Shown: piece by piece, positions 1-7,657 of the stretch | Layout of the letters: each line of letters opens with the position of its first letter | How positions within the stretch are numbered: position 1 is the first letter of the stretch | DNA from: Acidobacteriaceae bacterium | GTDB taxonomy: Bacteria; Acidobacteriota; Terriglobia; Terriglobales; Acidobacteriaceae | DNA length: 59,535 nt | Direction: 5' to 3' | Assembly: GCA_003140075.1 (NCBI GenBank) | Contig: PLIO01000268.1 | Coordinates: 1-59,535 of the forward strand | Notes under the pieces: generated by a model | What the model saw: the letters and a program-made list of their open reading frames with translations, nothing else | Databases searched by the model: none | What the model was told of the DNA's origin: nothing | Program-made: the position numbers and the translations under genes

Positions 1-1211
1 AGGGTTTCGAAGCCGGCGTCGCGGGGCAGGAGCAGGCCGTGTTGGGTTTCGAGATCGCGGATGTTGACCGAGCCCTCGAGGACCAGGACTGACTCATCTG
101 CCAATGCGGGTTCCGGGGCGGAGACGTCGAATTCATCTTCGATATCGCCGACCAACTGCTCAAGGATGTCTTCGACGGTGATTACGCCGGCGGTGGAACC
201 GAACTCGTCGACTACGACGGCGAGATGACGCCGGCGTTGTTTGAATTCGTCGAGGAGTTCGGCGAGGACTTTGGTTTCGGGAACGACCAGGACATCGTGC
301 ATGATCTGGCTGATCTGGGTACGCGCGATGCGCGTTGCCAGAGGCTGGCCGAGATTGACGAGGCGGAGGCGCACCCAGCGGACGAGTTCCTTGTAATAAA
401 GGACGCCGACGATGTGTTCGGGGCCACGCTGCGGGTCGTAAACCGGGATACGCGAGTGCTGCCCTTCGACGACGCGGTTGAGGGCTTCATCGAGGGTGAG
501 GTCGGAGGGCAGAGAAAAAATATCGGGACGAGCGACCATGACTTCGCGGACGGTGATGCTGTCGAGTTCGATGGCGTTGTGGATCATCTCTTCCTGCGAG
601 GCGGGAATCTGGCCGACCTGGCGGCTGGCGGTGACGATGAGCTTGAGTTCGTCGGGGGAGTGGACGGGGCCGCCGCGGCGGGCATCACGGGCGCCGAAAA
701 GCCGCAGGACCAGGCCTCCGGAGCGGCGCATGAAAAAAAGTATGGGGCGTGTGAGGGTGAGGAACGCTTCCATGGGAGCAGCCACAGCCAGGGCGATCTG
801 CTCGGAGCGCTGCAGGGCGAGAGTCTTGGGGACGAGTTCGCCGAGCAGGACGTGGAGATAGGTGATGAGGCTGAAGGCGATGACGATGGCGATGCCGTGG
901 GCGTAGACGGCCGCGTGCGGAATCTCATGCACAAAGCGCAGCGAACCTACCAGTTGGGCGACCATGGGTTCGCCGATCCAGCCCAGAGTCAGGCTGACGA
1001 TGGTGATGCCGAGTTGGACGCCGTTGACGACTTCGTCGAGGTGCTGATGCAGGCGCTGGACGACACGGGCGCCGGTGCGGCCGGATTCAATGAGCTGCTG
1101 GATGCGGGTGTCGCGAACACTGACCAGGGAGAACTCCGCGGCGGCGAAAAACGCATTCGCTGCCACCAGGAGAAGGATCAGGAGCACGCGGAGCAGCACA
1201 AAGGCGATCAT
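1..1211 (-). CDS. CNNM/CorC-HlyC family membrane protein (3' end cut by window)
   Basis: Reading leftward from an ATG at 1211, about 403 codons are open to the window edge. The N-terminus is a hydrophobic helix (IAFVLLRVLLILLLVAANAF) followed by the CNNM signature FFAAAEFSLV, then further membrane segments, two CBS-type repeats (IVGVLYYKELVRW; AVVVDEFGSTAGVITVEDIL) and the start of a CorC_HlyC domain. Members act at the inner membrane and are linked to Mg2+/Co2+ efflux or homeostasis; the substrate cannot be told from sequence. The last part of the C-terminal domain and the stop lie outside the window. A second paralogue is encoded at 21877-23142. The plus-strand reading frame over the same DNA is a shadow. 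Confidence 0.9.
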   Translation of the reverse strand, partial: MIAFVLLRVLLILLLVAANAFFAAAEFSLVSVRDTRIQQLIESGRTGARVVQRLHQHLDEVVNGVQLGITIVSLTLGWIGEPMVAQLVGSLRFVHEIPHAAVYAHGIAIVIAFSLITYLHVLLGELVPKTLALQRSEQIALAVAAPMEAFLTLTRPILFFMRRSGGLVLRLFGARDARRGGPVHSPDELKLIVTASRQVGQIPASQEEMIHNAIELDSITVREVMVARPDIFSLPSDLTLDEALNRVVEGQHSRIPVYDPQRGPEHIVGVLYYKELVRWVRLRLVNLGQPLATRIARTQISQIMHDVLVVPETKVLAELLDEFKQRRRHLAVVVDEFGSTAGVITVEDILEQLVGDIEDEFDVSAPEPALADESVLVLEGSVNIRDLETQHGLLLPRDAGFET

Positions 1212-1533
1212 TTAGGAGTAATTCTGATGGGGTAATTCTAACATTCCAAAGGGGGTGGGATAGTCTGAGAGAGCGAGCAGGATCCCAGCGGGATCTTTAA
1301 CGCAGAGGTCACGGGGGGAACACAGGGTAAGACTTTTGCATCCGCAAGGCTAACCTTTTTTCGATCAGAGCGGTCTAATCGATAGGTGGCTGGTCACTTA
1401 CGCCGCCCGACTCATTTCAGGCCCGTCGTGAGATCTCTGGAACTAATACAGCGCAGGCCGCGTACAACAGAGTGAGAGCACGGAACATCTCCAACTTCGG
1501 CGAAACATTTCCAGCAAGCATCAGGAGGCGGTT
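1212..1533. other. Intergenic region between CorC-like gene and MacA-like gene
   Basis: About 320 bases lie between divergent genes. No open frame with a credible start or domain is visible. It must hold promoters for both neighbours, but I cannot pick out convincing -35/-10 pairs. The only clear signal is the Shine-Dalgarno AGGAGG at 1523-1528 of the downstream gene. Confidence 0.5.
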
Positions 1534-2748
1534 GTGAACGGAAACGGAAATAATAAGAAGAAGCGTCGCAGACTGTTTATTTGGGGCGGTATTGGGGTGG
1601 GGATTGTCCTGCTGATTGCGATCGGCGTGTTCGCCGCCACGCGTGGCGGCACCAAGATTGATCCGACCAAGCTGGCGAAGGTGGAAAAGGGCGACCTGGC
1701 CAAGAGCGTGGTGGCGACCGGCAAGGTGACGCCCATCACCAAGGTCGAGGTGAAATCGAAGGCCAGCGGCATTGTGAAAAAGTTGCTGGTGGATTACGGC
1801 GATCGGGTGAAGAAGGGACAACTGCTAGCCCAGCTGGACAAAGTGGAGATCGAGGCGCAGGTGGCGCAGTCGCGCGCGGCATTGGATGCGGCTCAGGCCA
1901 ACCTGACCAGCTCGCAGGCCGACTTCGAACGCGCCAAGGTGGATGCCGAGGGTCCCGACGTGCCGCTGCTGAAGCGTGCCTATGATCGCGCGCAAGGCAT
2001 GGCGAAGGACGGCGTAGTTTCGGCTTCAGCGCTGGACGATGCCGAGAAGAATTATGAGATGTCTCTGAACAAGCAGAATGTGTCCAAGGCGCAGGTGACG
2101 GTGCTGAAGGCAAAGATTGCACAGTCCAAGGCGCAGGTGGCGCAGGATCAAGCCAACCTGACGCAGTTGGAAGAACAGCTCAGCTATACCGATATCGTTT
2201 CGCCGATCGATGGCATTGTGCTCTCGCGCGACGTGGAGATGGGCGATGCGGTGAGCTCGATTCTGGTGCTCGGCTCTTCGGCCACTCTGGTAATGACGCT
2301 CGGCGATACCAGCGAAGTCTACGTGAAAGGCAAAGTGGACGAGAGCGATATCGGCAAGGTTTATCTGGGACAGCCCGCGCGGATCAAGGTGGAATCGTTC
2401 AAGGACAAGACGTTTACCGGCAAGGTGACGAAGATTTCTCCGATGGGTGTGGAAAAAGACAACGTGACCACGTTTGAAGTGCGGGTTTCGATCCAGAATC
2501 CTGGCGGCGAACTCAAGGCGGAGATGACGGCCAACGCGGAAATCATTCTGGAAGAGCATAAGAACGTGCTGCAGATTCCGGAGGGTGCGATCCTTTACGA
2601 CAAGGATAAGAAAGCGTCGGTGGAGATTCCCGATCCTAAGGGCAAGGAAGGCAAGGATAAAGTTGCGGTCAACATCGGAATCTCGAATGGCGCGAAGACG
2701 GAAGTGCTCAGCGGACTGAAGGAAGGCGATCAGGTGGTGCTGCAGTAA
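1534..2748 (+). CDS. MacA/HlyD-like periplasmic adaptor subunit of an efflux transporter
   Basis: The 404-residue protein has one membrane anchor (about residues 13-33), a biotinyl-lipoyl half motif (VEVKSKASGIVKKLLVDYGD, from residue 71), a long alpha-hairpin region rich in Ala/Gln/Lys (about 105-215), the second lipoyl half (SPIDGIVLSRDVEMGDAVS) and beta-barrel domains. This is the layout of adaptors that join an inner-membrane pump to an outer-membrane channel. The start is GTG at 1534, set by AGGAGG five bases upstream. No ATPase, permease or TolC gene adjoins it; MacB-like permeases are at 48565-51157. MacA-type is the best guess because the permeases of this genome are MacB-like, but an RND partner is possible. 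Confidence 0.85.
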   Translation: MNGNGNNKKKRRRLFIWGGIGVGIVLLIAIGVFAATRGGTKIDPTKLAKVEKGDLAKSVVATGKVTPITKVEVKSKASGIVKKLLVDYGDRVKKGQLLAQLDKVEIEAQVAQSRAALDAAQANLTSSQADFERAKVDAEGPDVPLLKRAYDRAQGMAKDGVVSASALDDAEKNYEMSLNKQNVSKAQVTVLKAKIAQSKAQVAQDQANLTQLEEQLSYTDIVSPIDGIVLSRDVEMGDAVSSILVLGSSATLVMTLGDTSEVYVKGKVDESDIGKVYLGQPARIKVESFKDKTFTGKVTKISPMGVEKDNVTTFEVRVSIQNPGGELKAEMTANAEIILEEHKNVLQIPEGAILYDKDKKASVEIPDPKGKEGKDKVAVNIGISNGAKTEVLSGLKEGDQVVLQ

Positions 2749-2749
2749 G

Positions 2750-2803
2750 CGGGCTTCGGCTTCGGGCTTCGGGCTTCGGCTTCCGGACTTCGGGCTTCGG
2801 GTC
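2750..2803. repeat. Degenerate GGGCTTC heptad array
   Basis: Immediately after the adaptor stop codon, CGGGCTT is repeated about eight times, most units 7 bases and some 6 (CGGCTT). It is a single-armed member of the 7-bp-period intergenic repeats found at other sites in this window. It has no coding potential. Confidence 0.8.
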
Positions 2804-2861
2804 ACTTGGCGTTTCGTGGTTTGGCCCTTGTTCACAAGAACGCACGTAGGAGAACAAGTCC

Positions 2862-3254
2862 GTGAAAACTAATTACAAAGTGGCGTTGGCAGTGTTGGCT
2901 GGCGTGTTGATCGACGTCGCTGGGGCCCGGACGATTTATGCGCAGCAGGCGAAGACGCGGCCTGGCTACATAATCGCGGAAGTCGAGGTAACGGACCCCG
3001 TGACCTTACAAAAGTATGGAGAGAAGGCGCCGGAAATCGTGGCATCCTACGGCGGACGCTACGTGGTTCGTGGCGGCAAGGTGGAGGCTCTGGAGGGCGA
3101 ACCGCCCAAAGCCCTCGTGGTGGTAATCGGATTCGACAGCGTTGAAAAGGCGCGGGAGTGGTACGATTCACCGGAGTACAAGGCGATCAGGGGTTTCCGG
3201 CAAAGTGCTACCCACAGCCGCCTGCTCCTCGCCGAAGGCGTCGCCCCGCAGTGA
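2862..3254 (+). CDS. DUF1330 domain protein, predicted exported
   Basis: This 130-residue protein has an N-terminal hydrophobic segment ending in a signal-peptidase-like site (IYAQQA, about residue 26) and then a DUF1330 ferredoxin-like fold: GYIIAEVEVTDP, YGGRYVVRGGKVEALEGE, WYDSPEYKAIRGFRQS. DUF1330 is a dimeric alpha/beta-barrel family of unknown function related to antibiotic-biosynthesis monooxygenases. The start is GTG 2862 with TAGGAG about nine bases upstream. It stands alone between the heptad array and the DUF4097 gene. Function is unknown; periplasmic location is inferred from the leader. Confidence 0.8.
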   Translation: MKTNYKVALAVLAGVLIDVAGARTIYAQQAKTRPGYIIAEVEVTDPVTLQKYGEKAPEIVASYGGRYVVRGGKVEALEGEPPKALVVVIGFDSVEKAREWYDSPEYKAIRGFRQSATHSRLLLAEGVAPQ

Positions 3255-3296
3255 AGGCAGACTTTTACGAAAAAACCCTAGTGGAGTGGCTTCGAC

Positions 3297-4253
3297 ATGA
3301 ATCATCAACCCATCTGCGGTATTCCGACCTCGATTCCGGCGCGTTCTTCATTTCTGGCGATCGCGCTGGTGGTGCTGCTGGCTTCCACGCTGGCGGTAGC
3401 TTCCACGCCGCAGGGACACTTTGAACAAACCTTCCAGGTCAGCGGGCCGGTGGATCTGGAAGTGCAAACTCACTCGGGCGATATTATTGTGCATAGCGGG
3501 CCGGCGGGCTCAGTTTCCATTCGCGGCAAGATCTATGTGGGGGATCGCTGGCTGCTGGGGAACCGGCACACCGACGTCAGCGACATCGAGCAGCATCCTC
3601 CGCTGCGGCAGGACGGCAATAGCATCCATATTGATTACGTCACCACCCGCGACATTTCTGTGGATTACGAAATCACCGTGCCCGAGCAGACCACGATCCG
3701 CACCCACAGCGGCTCGGGAGATCAGACCATCGAAGGCACGCATGGCAACATCGATCTGCAGAGTGGGTCGGGAGATGTGAGACTCTCGCGGCTTACCGGG
3801 GAGATTCGTCTGCAGACTGGATCCGGGGATGTGCGGGCGCGAGAAATCTCGGGTCCGGTACGCGGGGTCGCGGGCAGCGGAAACATTGAGGTAGAAGAAA
3901 CGGGAACTGGAGACATCGATCTGCACACCGGATCCGGCAACATAACGGCTCGCGGCATCCACGGGGCGTTGCACGCGGATGCGGGGAGCGGCGACATTAC
4001 GGCCGAGGGTACGCAGACGGGCGCGTGGGACATCCGCACCGGATCGGGCAATGTGCATGTGCGGTTGCCGACGAATGCCGCGTTCGATGCAAATATCTCC
4101 ACCAATTCGGGCACACTCGACGTGGATGCGCCGATCACGATGACGGTGCAGGGGCGGGTTCAGGAAACGCACAAGCAGATCGTAGGCAAAGTGCGGGGCG
4201 GCGGCCCGTTGCTCTCGTTGCGCACCGGGTCGGGCGACATTCACATCGAATAA
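3297..4253 (+). CDS. DUF4097-type beta-solenoid surface/periplasmic protein
   Basis: The 318-residue protein has a signal peptide (hydrophobic stretch SFLAIALVVLLASTLAVAS, about residues 18-36), then a right-handed beta-helix-like repeat region. From about residue 135 to the end, short strands recur around GSGDI/GSGNI/GSGDV turns (THSGSGDQTIEG, LQSGSGDVRLS, LQTGSGDVRAR, LHTGSGNITAR, DAGSGDITAEG, RTGSGNVHVRL, RTGSGDIHIE), which is typical of the DUF4097/putative adhesin family. No enzyme motif is seen. The role is unknown; a structural or cell-surface function is a reasonable inference. It has an ATG start 43 bases after the DUF1330 stop, so the two may be co-transcribed. Confidence 0.8.
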   Translation: MNHQPICGIPTSIPARSSFLAIALVVLLASTLAVASTPQGHFEQTFQVSGPVDLEVQTHSGDIIVHSGPAGSVSIRGKIYVGDRWLLGNRHTDVSDIEQHPPLRQDGNSIHIDYVTTRDISVDYEITVPEQTTIRTHSGSGDQTIEGTHGNIDLQSGSGDVRLSRLTGEIRLQTGSGDVRAREISGPVRGVAGSGNIEVEETGTGDIDLHTGSGNITARGIHGALHADAGSGDITAEGTQTGAWDIRTGSGNVHVRLPTNAAFDANISTNSGTLDVDAPITMTVQGRVQETHKQIVGKVRGGGPLLSLRTGSGDIHIE

Positions 4254-4254
4254 C

Positions 4255-4333
4255 AGTGGTCAGTGATCAGTAGTCATTGGTCAGTAAGCCCAGGTTCAAC
4301 GCATGGGCCGGGCTTACAGGCCACTGATCACTT
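4255..4333. repeat. Inverted GTGGTCA-type heptad array
   Basis: The left arm reads GTGGTCA GTGATCA GTAGTCA TTGGTCA with an exact 7-bp period; the right arm (about 4317-4333) holds the same units in antisense (GGCCACT GATCAC). The two arms could form a stem. It lies just upstream of the SAM hydrolase gene, and a related array lies just downstream of it. Confidence 0.8.
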
Positions 4334-4423
4334 TCTTATTACCTCCGTGCCTTGACGCCGCGGTTACCCAGCAATTACTTTCGATCATCTGGGAGAAGCT
4401 TGTCTTCCATCCGCGAGGAAACT

Positions 4424-5254
4424 TTGGCGTACCATCCAATCATTACACTGACTACCGACTTCGGCGGCAACGACCACTTTGTTGGAGCGATGAAAGGCGT
4501 CATCCTGGATATTGTGCCGGAGGCGCAGATTATCGATATCTGCCACTCGGTGCAAGCCTATGACGTGCTCGATGGAGCGCTCACCATTTCGCAAGCGTAT
4601 TCCTATTTTCCGAACCGGACGGTGCACGTGGTCATCGTGGACCCCGGGGTCGGTACGGCGCGGCGGCCGATCCTGGCCTCGAGCGATAAATATCATTTCG
4701 TTGCGCCCGATAACGGAGTGCTCTCGCTGGTCTACTCCCGCGAAGAGCGCATGCACGTGCGGCACATCACCTCCGAACATTATTTTCTGCAGCCGGTGAG
4801 CAACACGTTCCATGCGCGCGACATTTTTGCTCCTGTAGCCGCTTACCTGGCCAAAGAGGTGGACGCGCTGAAGTTTGGGGACGAAGTGACGGAGTATGTG
4901 CGTTTTTCGGCGCCGAAACCGAAAGCCGTGGATGCGAAGCGTTTACGCGGCGTGGTGCTGAAGGTCGACCGGTTCGGGAACCTGGTCACCAACATTACTC
5001 CGCAGGATGCTCCCGCGCTTTTTGCCCCCGGAGCTACGGGATTCAAGATCGTCGTGGGCAGCCGCGAGATTACGGAAATCCGCAATGCCTATGCCGAGGG
5101 CGCTCCAGGAGAAGTGATCGGCATTCTGGGAAGCATGGGCTTTCTGGAGATTGCCGCCAACCGCGGAGCGGCAGCCCAGTTGACCGGAGCCGGCAAGGGA
5201 AACGAAGTGAGCATCATTCTCGGCGAGGCAGCCGCGGCAGGCAAGGGAGCCTAG
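4424..5254 (+). CDS. SAM hydrolase (SAM hydroxide adenosyltransferase, DUF62 family)
   Basis: The product is about 276 residues from the chosen start. Family motifs are clear: PIITLTTDFGGNDHFVGAMK at the N-terminus, DICHSVQAYDVLDGA, VIVDPGVGTARRPI, APDNGVLSLVY and, in the C-terminal beta domain, VDRFGNLVTNI. These match the S-adenosyl-L-methionine hydroxide adenosyltransferase group related to fluorinase and chlorinase; hydrolysis of SAM to adenosine and methionine is the usual activity, not halogenation. Homologues begin a few residues before PIITLTTDFG, which favours TTG 4424 (GAGGAA just upstream); TTG 4400 and TTG 4352 are alternatives. Heptad arrays flank the gene on both sides. Confidence 0.85.
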   Translation: MAYHPIITLTTDFGGNDHFVGAMKGVILDIVPEAQIIDICHSVQAYDVLDGALTISQAYSYFPNRTVHVVIVDPGVGTARRPILASSDKYHFVAPDNGVLSLVYSREERMHVRHITSEHYFLQPVSNTFHARDIFAPVAAYLAKEVDALKFGDEVTEYVRFSAPKPKAVDAKRLRGVVLKVDRFGNLVTNITPQDAPALFAPGATGFKIVVGSREITEIRNAYAEGAPGEVIGILGSMGFLEIAANRGAAAQLTGAGKGNEVSIILGEAAAAGKGA

Positions 5255-5256
5255 GG

Positions 5257-5343
5257 CAGTGGCCAGTGGCCAGTGAAAAAGGGGCAGCTATTGGCGCGCT
5301 GACGATTTTACTGGCCACTGATCACGGATCACTGGCCACTGTT
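5257..5343. repeat. Inverted GGCCAGT heptad array
   Basis: The left arm (5257-5275) has CAGTGGC units and the right arm (about 5308-5342) has ACTGGCC ACTGATC ACGGATC ACTGGCC, both with 7-bp period and opposite orientation. The consensus resembles the array at 4255-4333, so the SAM hydrolase gene sits between two related arrays. Confidence 0.8.
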
Positions 5344-5574
5344 TTAGCTTTTTGGCTTGGGGTGGGCGTAGCGCTCCATCTCGGCCGTCCACTTGAGAAA
5401 ACGCCAAAGGCTGGTGCGCTCCCGCCACAGAAACTCCCAAAATTCAAGAAATCCGATCTGCGTCATCTTGACGCCACAGTAGGTCTCGATGCGCCACAGC
5501 AGATAGGGGCTCCGCCACGGAGCCAGGCGGTGGCCTTTGGTGGCGTTCCAGAGAAAGCGAAGCTTGTAGCGCAT
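5344..5574 (-). CDS. Small basic protein of unknown function (76 aa)
   Basis: A 76-residue frame on the minus strand runs ATG 5574 to TAA 5344. It is rich in Trp, Arg and Phe (LRFLWNATKGHR, APWRSPYLLWRIETY, GFLEFWEFLWRER, LWRFLKWTAEMERYA). The composition is coherent and looks protein-like rather than random, and I believe similar short proteins occur in other acidobacteria, but no domain is recognised. The Shine-Dalgarno signal is weak. It ends within the right arm of the heptad array. It could be a small DNA- or RNA-binding protein; this is only a guess. Confidence 0.55.
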   Translation of the reverse strand: MRYKLRFLWNATKGHRLAPWRSPYLLWRIETYCGVKMTQIGFLEFWEFLWRERTSLWRFLKWTAEMERYAHPKPKS

Positions 5575-5620
5575 GGGATCATGATAACCACAAGCGGCGC
5601 TTTCCGACTATTCGACCGTT

Positions 5621-5717
5621 GTCATCCCGAGCAACGCGAGGGATCTTGGTCCCAGCCTTGCGCGGCACGGAGGCGGCGCAGGCGAGAACCAGGGTCCCTC
5701 GCTTTGCTCGGGATGAC
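5621..5717. repeat. Long inverted repeat GTCATCCCGAGC...GCTCGGGATGAC
   Basis: The outer arms GTCATCCCGAGC (5621-5632) and GCTCGGGATGAC (5706-5717) are perfect complements and pairing extends inward through GCGAGGGATC / GGTCCCTCGC. The element can fold as one long hairpin. A half-element of the same family is near 29230-29270. Confidence 0.85.
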
Positions 5718-5791
5718 AGGGCGTGGTGTAGTGCGGATCGCCGCTATGGGAGCGTGGTAGAATCCTGTCTCCGCCCAAGGAAAGTCCTTCC

Positions 5792-6142
5792 ATGTCCGAT
5801 GCCGATGCCCGCCAGAAGGCCGAAGATCGCTACTACGCCGCGCTTGATTTGATGGGGGATGGAAAATTGGAAGAGGCGGTTGCGGCCTACCGGGAATCGC
5901 TGGCTGTCGATCCTACGTTTACAGAGGCTATGCACGGGCTGGCGCGCGCTCTGCAGGATCTGCAGCGTTATGATGAAGCGATCGCGGTGGCGGAGCGGAT
6001 TACGGAGTTGGATCCGGATGACGTGCTTGCCCACACCAGCTTGTCGGTGCTTTACCAGAAAAAAGGGATGATTCCGGAAGCTGAGGCTGAGGGAGCGAAG
6101 GCGCGGGTGTTGGGATGGAAGCAGCAGCTGAAGAAAAGCTAG
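5792..6142 (+). CDS. Small tetratricopeptide-repeat protein
   Basis: The 116-residue protein consists of about three TPR units: AEDRYYAALDLMGDGKLEEA, YRESLAVDPTFTEAMHGLAR, and YDEAIAVAERITELDPDDVL followed by LSVLYQKKGMIPEAEAE. The repeats carry the usual small residues at helix contacts (positions 8, 20, 27). It has no signal peptide or membrane segment, so a cytoplasmic scaffold or adaptor role is inferred. It stands alone between a repeat element and the convergent pilR gene. Confidence 0.8.
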   Translation: MSDADARQKAEDRYYAALDLMGDGKLEEAVAAYRESLAVDPTFTEAMHGLARALQDLQRYDEAIAVAERITELDPDDVLAHTSLSVLYQKKGMIPEAEAEGAKARVLGWKQQLKKS

Positions 6143-6144
6143 TT

Positions 6145-6263
6145 GTCAGCTTTCCGCCATAAGCTATCAGACCCTCCTTGCAGCCGTTAACCCGAACTTA
6201 GGAGTCAGCAAATGATTCTTCAACGTCAAAGCTGAAAGCTGACGGCTGATAGCTGACAGCTAC
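6145..6263. repeat. Inverted AGCTGAT/AGCTGAC heptad array
   Basis: The left arm (GTCAGCT TTCCGCC ATAAGCT ATCAGAC, 6145-6172) is matched in antisense by AGCTGAA AGCTGAC GGCTGAT AGCTGAC at about 6230-6262, all with 7-bp period. It occupies the convergent end of the TPR gene and pilR, where it could act as a bidirectional terminator-like stem; no clear T-tract is present. Confidence 0.8.
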
Positions 6264-7657
6264 AGCTCGTACTTCTTCATCAAGTGCCGAAACGAGCGAT
6301 AGGAGATGCCGAGCAGGTCGGCGGCTTTGGTCTGCACGCCGTTGGAGCGGTCGAGGGCGCTTTGCAACAGCGTACGCTCGATGTTGGCGACGTAACCTTC
6401 CATGCCCACGCCTTGCGGAAGCACCGCACCGGGCTCGATCTCGGACATGCCGCCTGAAGCGCCTACTCCCGCTGCGGCGGCGCGGGCTTTGGGACGTTCG
6501 GCCGGTAATTCGACGTGCAACTCGTTCGTCATTTCCAGGGCGACGGCGCGCTCGATTGTGTTTTCCAGTTGGCGTACGTTGCCCGGCCACTCGTAGCCGC
6601 AGAGATCGTCAAGTGATTTTTGATTGACCCGAAGGATGCTCCGGTTGGCGGCGGCGGCGTATTTCTTCAGGAAGTGATTGGCCAGCAGGGGGATGTCTTC
6701 GCGGCGCTCGCGCAGGTCGGGCACGCGGATGGGAATGACGTTGAGGCGGTAGTAGAGATCTTCGCGGAACGTATTCTCGGCAACGGCCTTGTCCAGATCG
6801 CGATTGGTGGCGGCGATCACGCGTACGTCAATGGAGATCTCAGCGGTGCTGCCGACCGGACGCACGGTGCGCTCCTGCAACACGCGCAGCAGTTTTACCT
6901 GCATGGCCAGCGTCATTTCACTGATTTCGTCGAGGAAGATGGTGCCGCCGCCGGCCACTTCAAACAGTCCGCGCTTGTTCTGATTGGCGCCGGTAAAGGC
7001 TCCCTTCAGGTAGCCGAAGAGTTCACTCTCCAGGAGAGTTTCCGGAAAGGCGCCGCAGTTCACCGAAACGAAGGGTTCGGTGGCGCGCGGCGAACAAATG
7101 TGGACGGCGCGGGCGACAAGCTCTTTGCCTGTGCCACTCTCGCCGTGAATCAGGACTGTGCTGGCGGTGGAAGCGACGGTGCGGACGGTGTGTTTCAGCC
7201 GTTCCATGGCTGCACTGGAGCCGATGATGTTGTCGAGTGAGTTGTGGGAGGCGGCGTCGCGGCGCAAGGCAAAATTCTGTTTGCTGAGAGATAGTTTCTC
7301 GAGCACCCGGTTGATGGCCAGCTTGATTTCATCGACCAGGCCGGGACTCTTGCGAATGTAATCCGACGCGCCTCCGGCTTTCACGGCTTCCACGGCGGCC
7401 TCGTAATCGTCTACGGCGGTGATGAGAATGACCGGGGAATCGGGAGAAACGCGGTGCGCATGGCGCAGCACTTCGATGCCGTCGATGTTCGGCATCTTGA
7501 TATCGGTGACGATCAGATCGTAAAGATTGCCGTCAATCTTGTTCTTGGCCGCTTGGCCGGATTGCACGGTTTCGACGCGGTGTCCATCGCGGCGCAGGGC
7601 GATATCGAGCATTTCGCAGATGGAGCGCTCGTCATCGCAAACCAGGATATTAGCCAT
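6260..7657 (-). CDS. pilR: PilR-like sigma-54-dependent response regulator
   Basis: The 465-residue NtrC-class activator has a receiver domain (acidic pair D8-D9, phospho-acceptor D52 in TDIKMP), an AAA+ domain with Walker A GESGTGKE (172-179), intact GAFTGA loop (219-224) and Walker B GGTIFLDE (237-244), and a C-terminal Fis-type HTH (QTKAADLLGISYRSFRHLMK). It is expected to bind upstream of sigma-54 promoters, classically pilA, when phosphorylated. It overlaps the 3' end of the sensor kinase gene by eight bases, so the pair is translationally coupled. The pilus motor genes immediately upstream on the same strand support the PilR assignment over other NtrC relatives. Confidence 0.9.
   Translation of the reverse strand: MANILVCDDERSICEMLDIALRRDGHRVETVQSGQAAKNKIDGNLYDLIVTDIKMPNIDGIEVLRHAHRVSPDSPVILITAVDDYEAAVEAVKAGGASDYIRKSPGLVDEIKLAINRVLEKLSLSKQNFALRRDAASHNSLDNIIGSSAAMERLKHTVRTVASTASTVLIHGESGTGKELVARAVHICSPRATEPFVSVNCGAFPETLLESELFGYLKGAFTGANQNKRGLFEVAGGGTIFLDEISEMTLAMQVKLLRVLQERTVRPVGSTAEISIDVRVIAATNRDLDKAVAENTFREDLYYRLNVIPIRVPDLRERREDIPLLANHFLKKYAAAANRSILRVNQKSLDDLCGYEWPGNVRQLENTIERAVALEMTNELHVELPAERPKARAAAAGVGASGGMSEIEPGAVLPQGVGMEGYVANIERTLLQSALDRSNGVQTKAADLLGISYRSFRHLMKKYEL

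Noticed and set aside
225..1235. 336-codon plus-strand frame
   Set aside because: It is antisense to the CNNM/CorC gene, whose protein has clear family motifs; the plus frame is an Asp/Gly-rich composition artefact.
4255..5343. Possible CRISPR array from regular repeats
   Set aside because: The repeats are 7-bp tandem units with no spacers, and no cas genes occur.
5621..5717. Possible insertion sequence ends
   Set aside because: The arms are inverted repeats but enclose only about 70 bases and no transposase; better described as a hairpin repeat.
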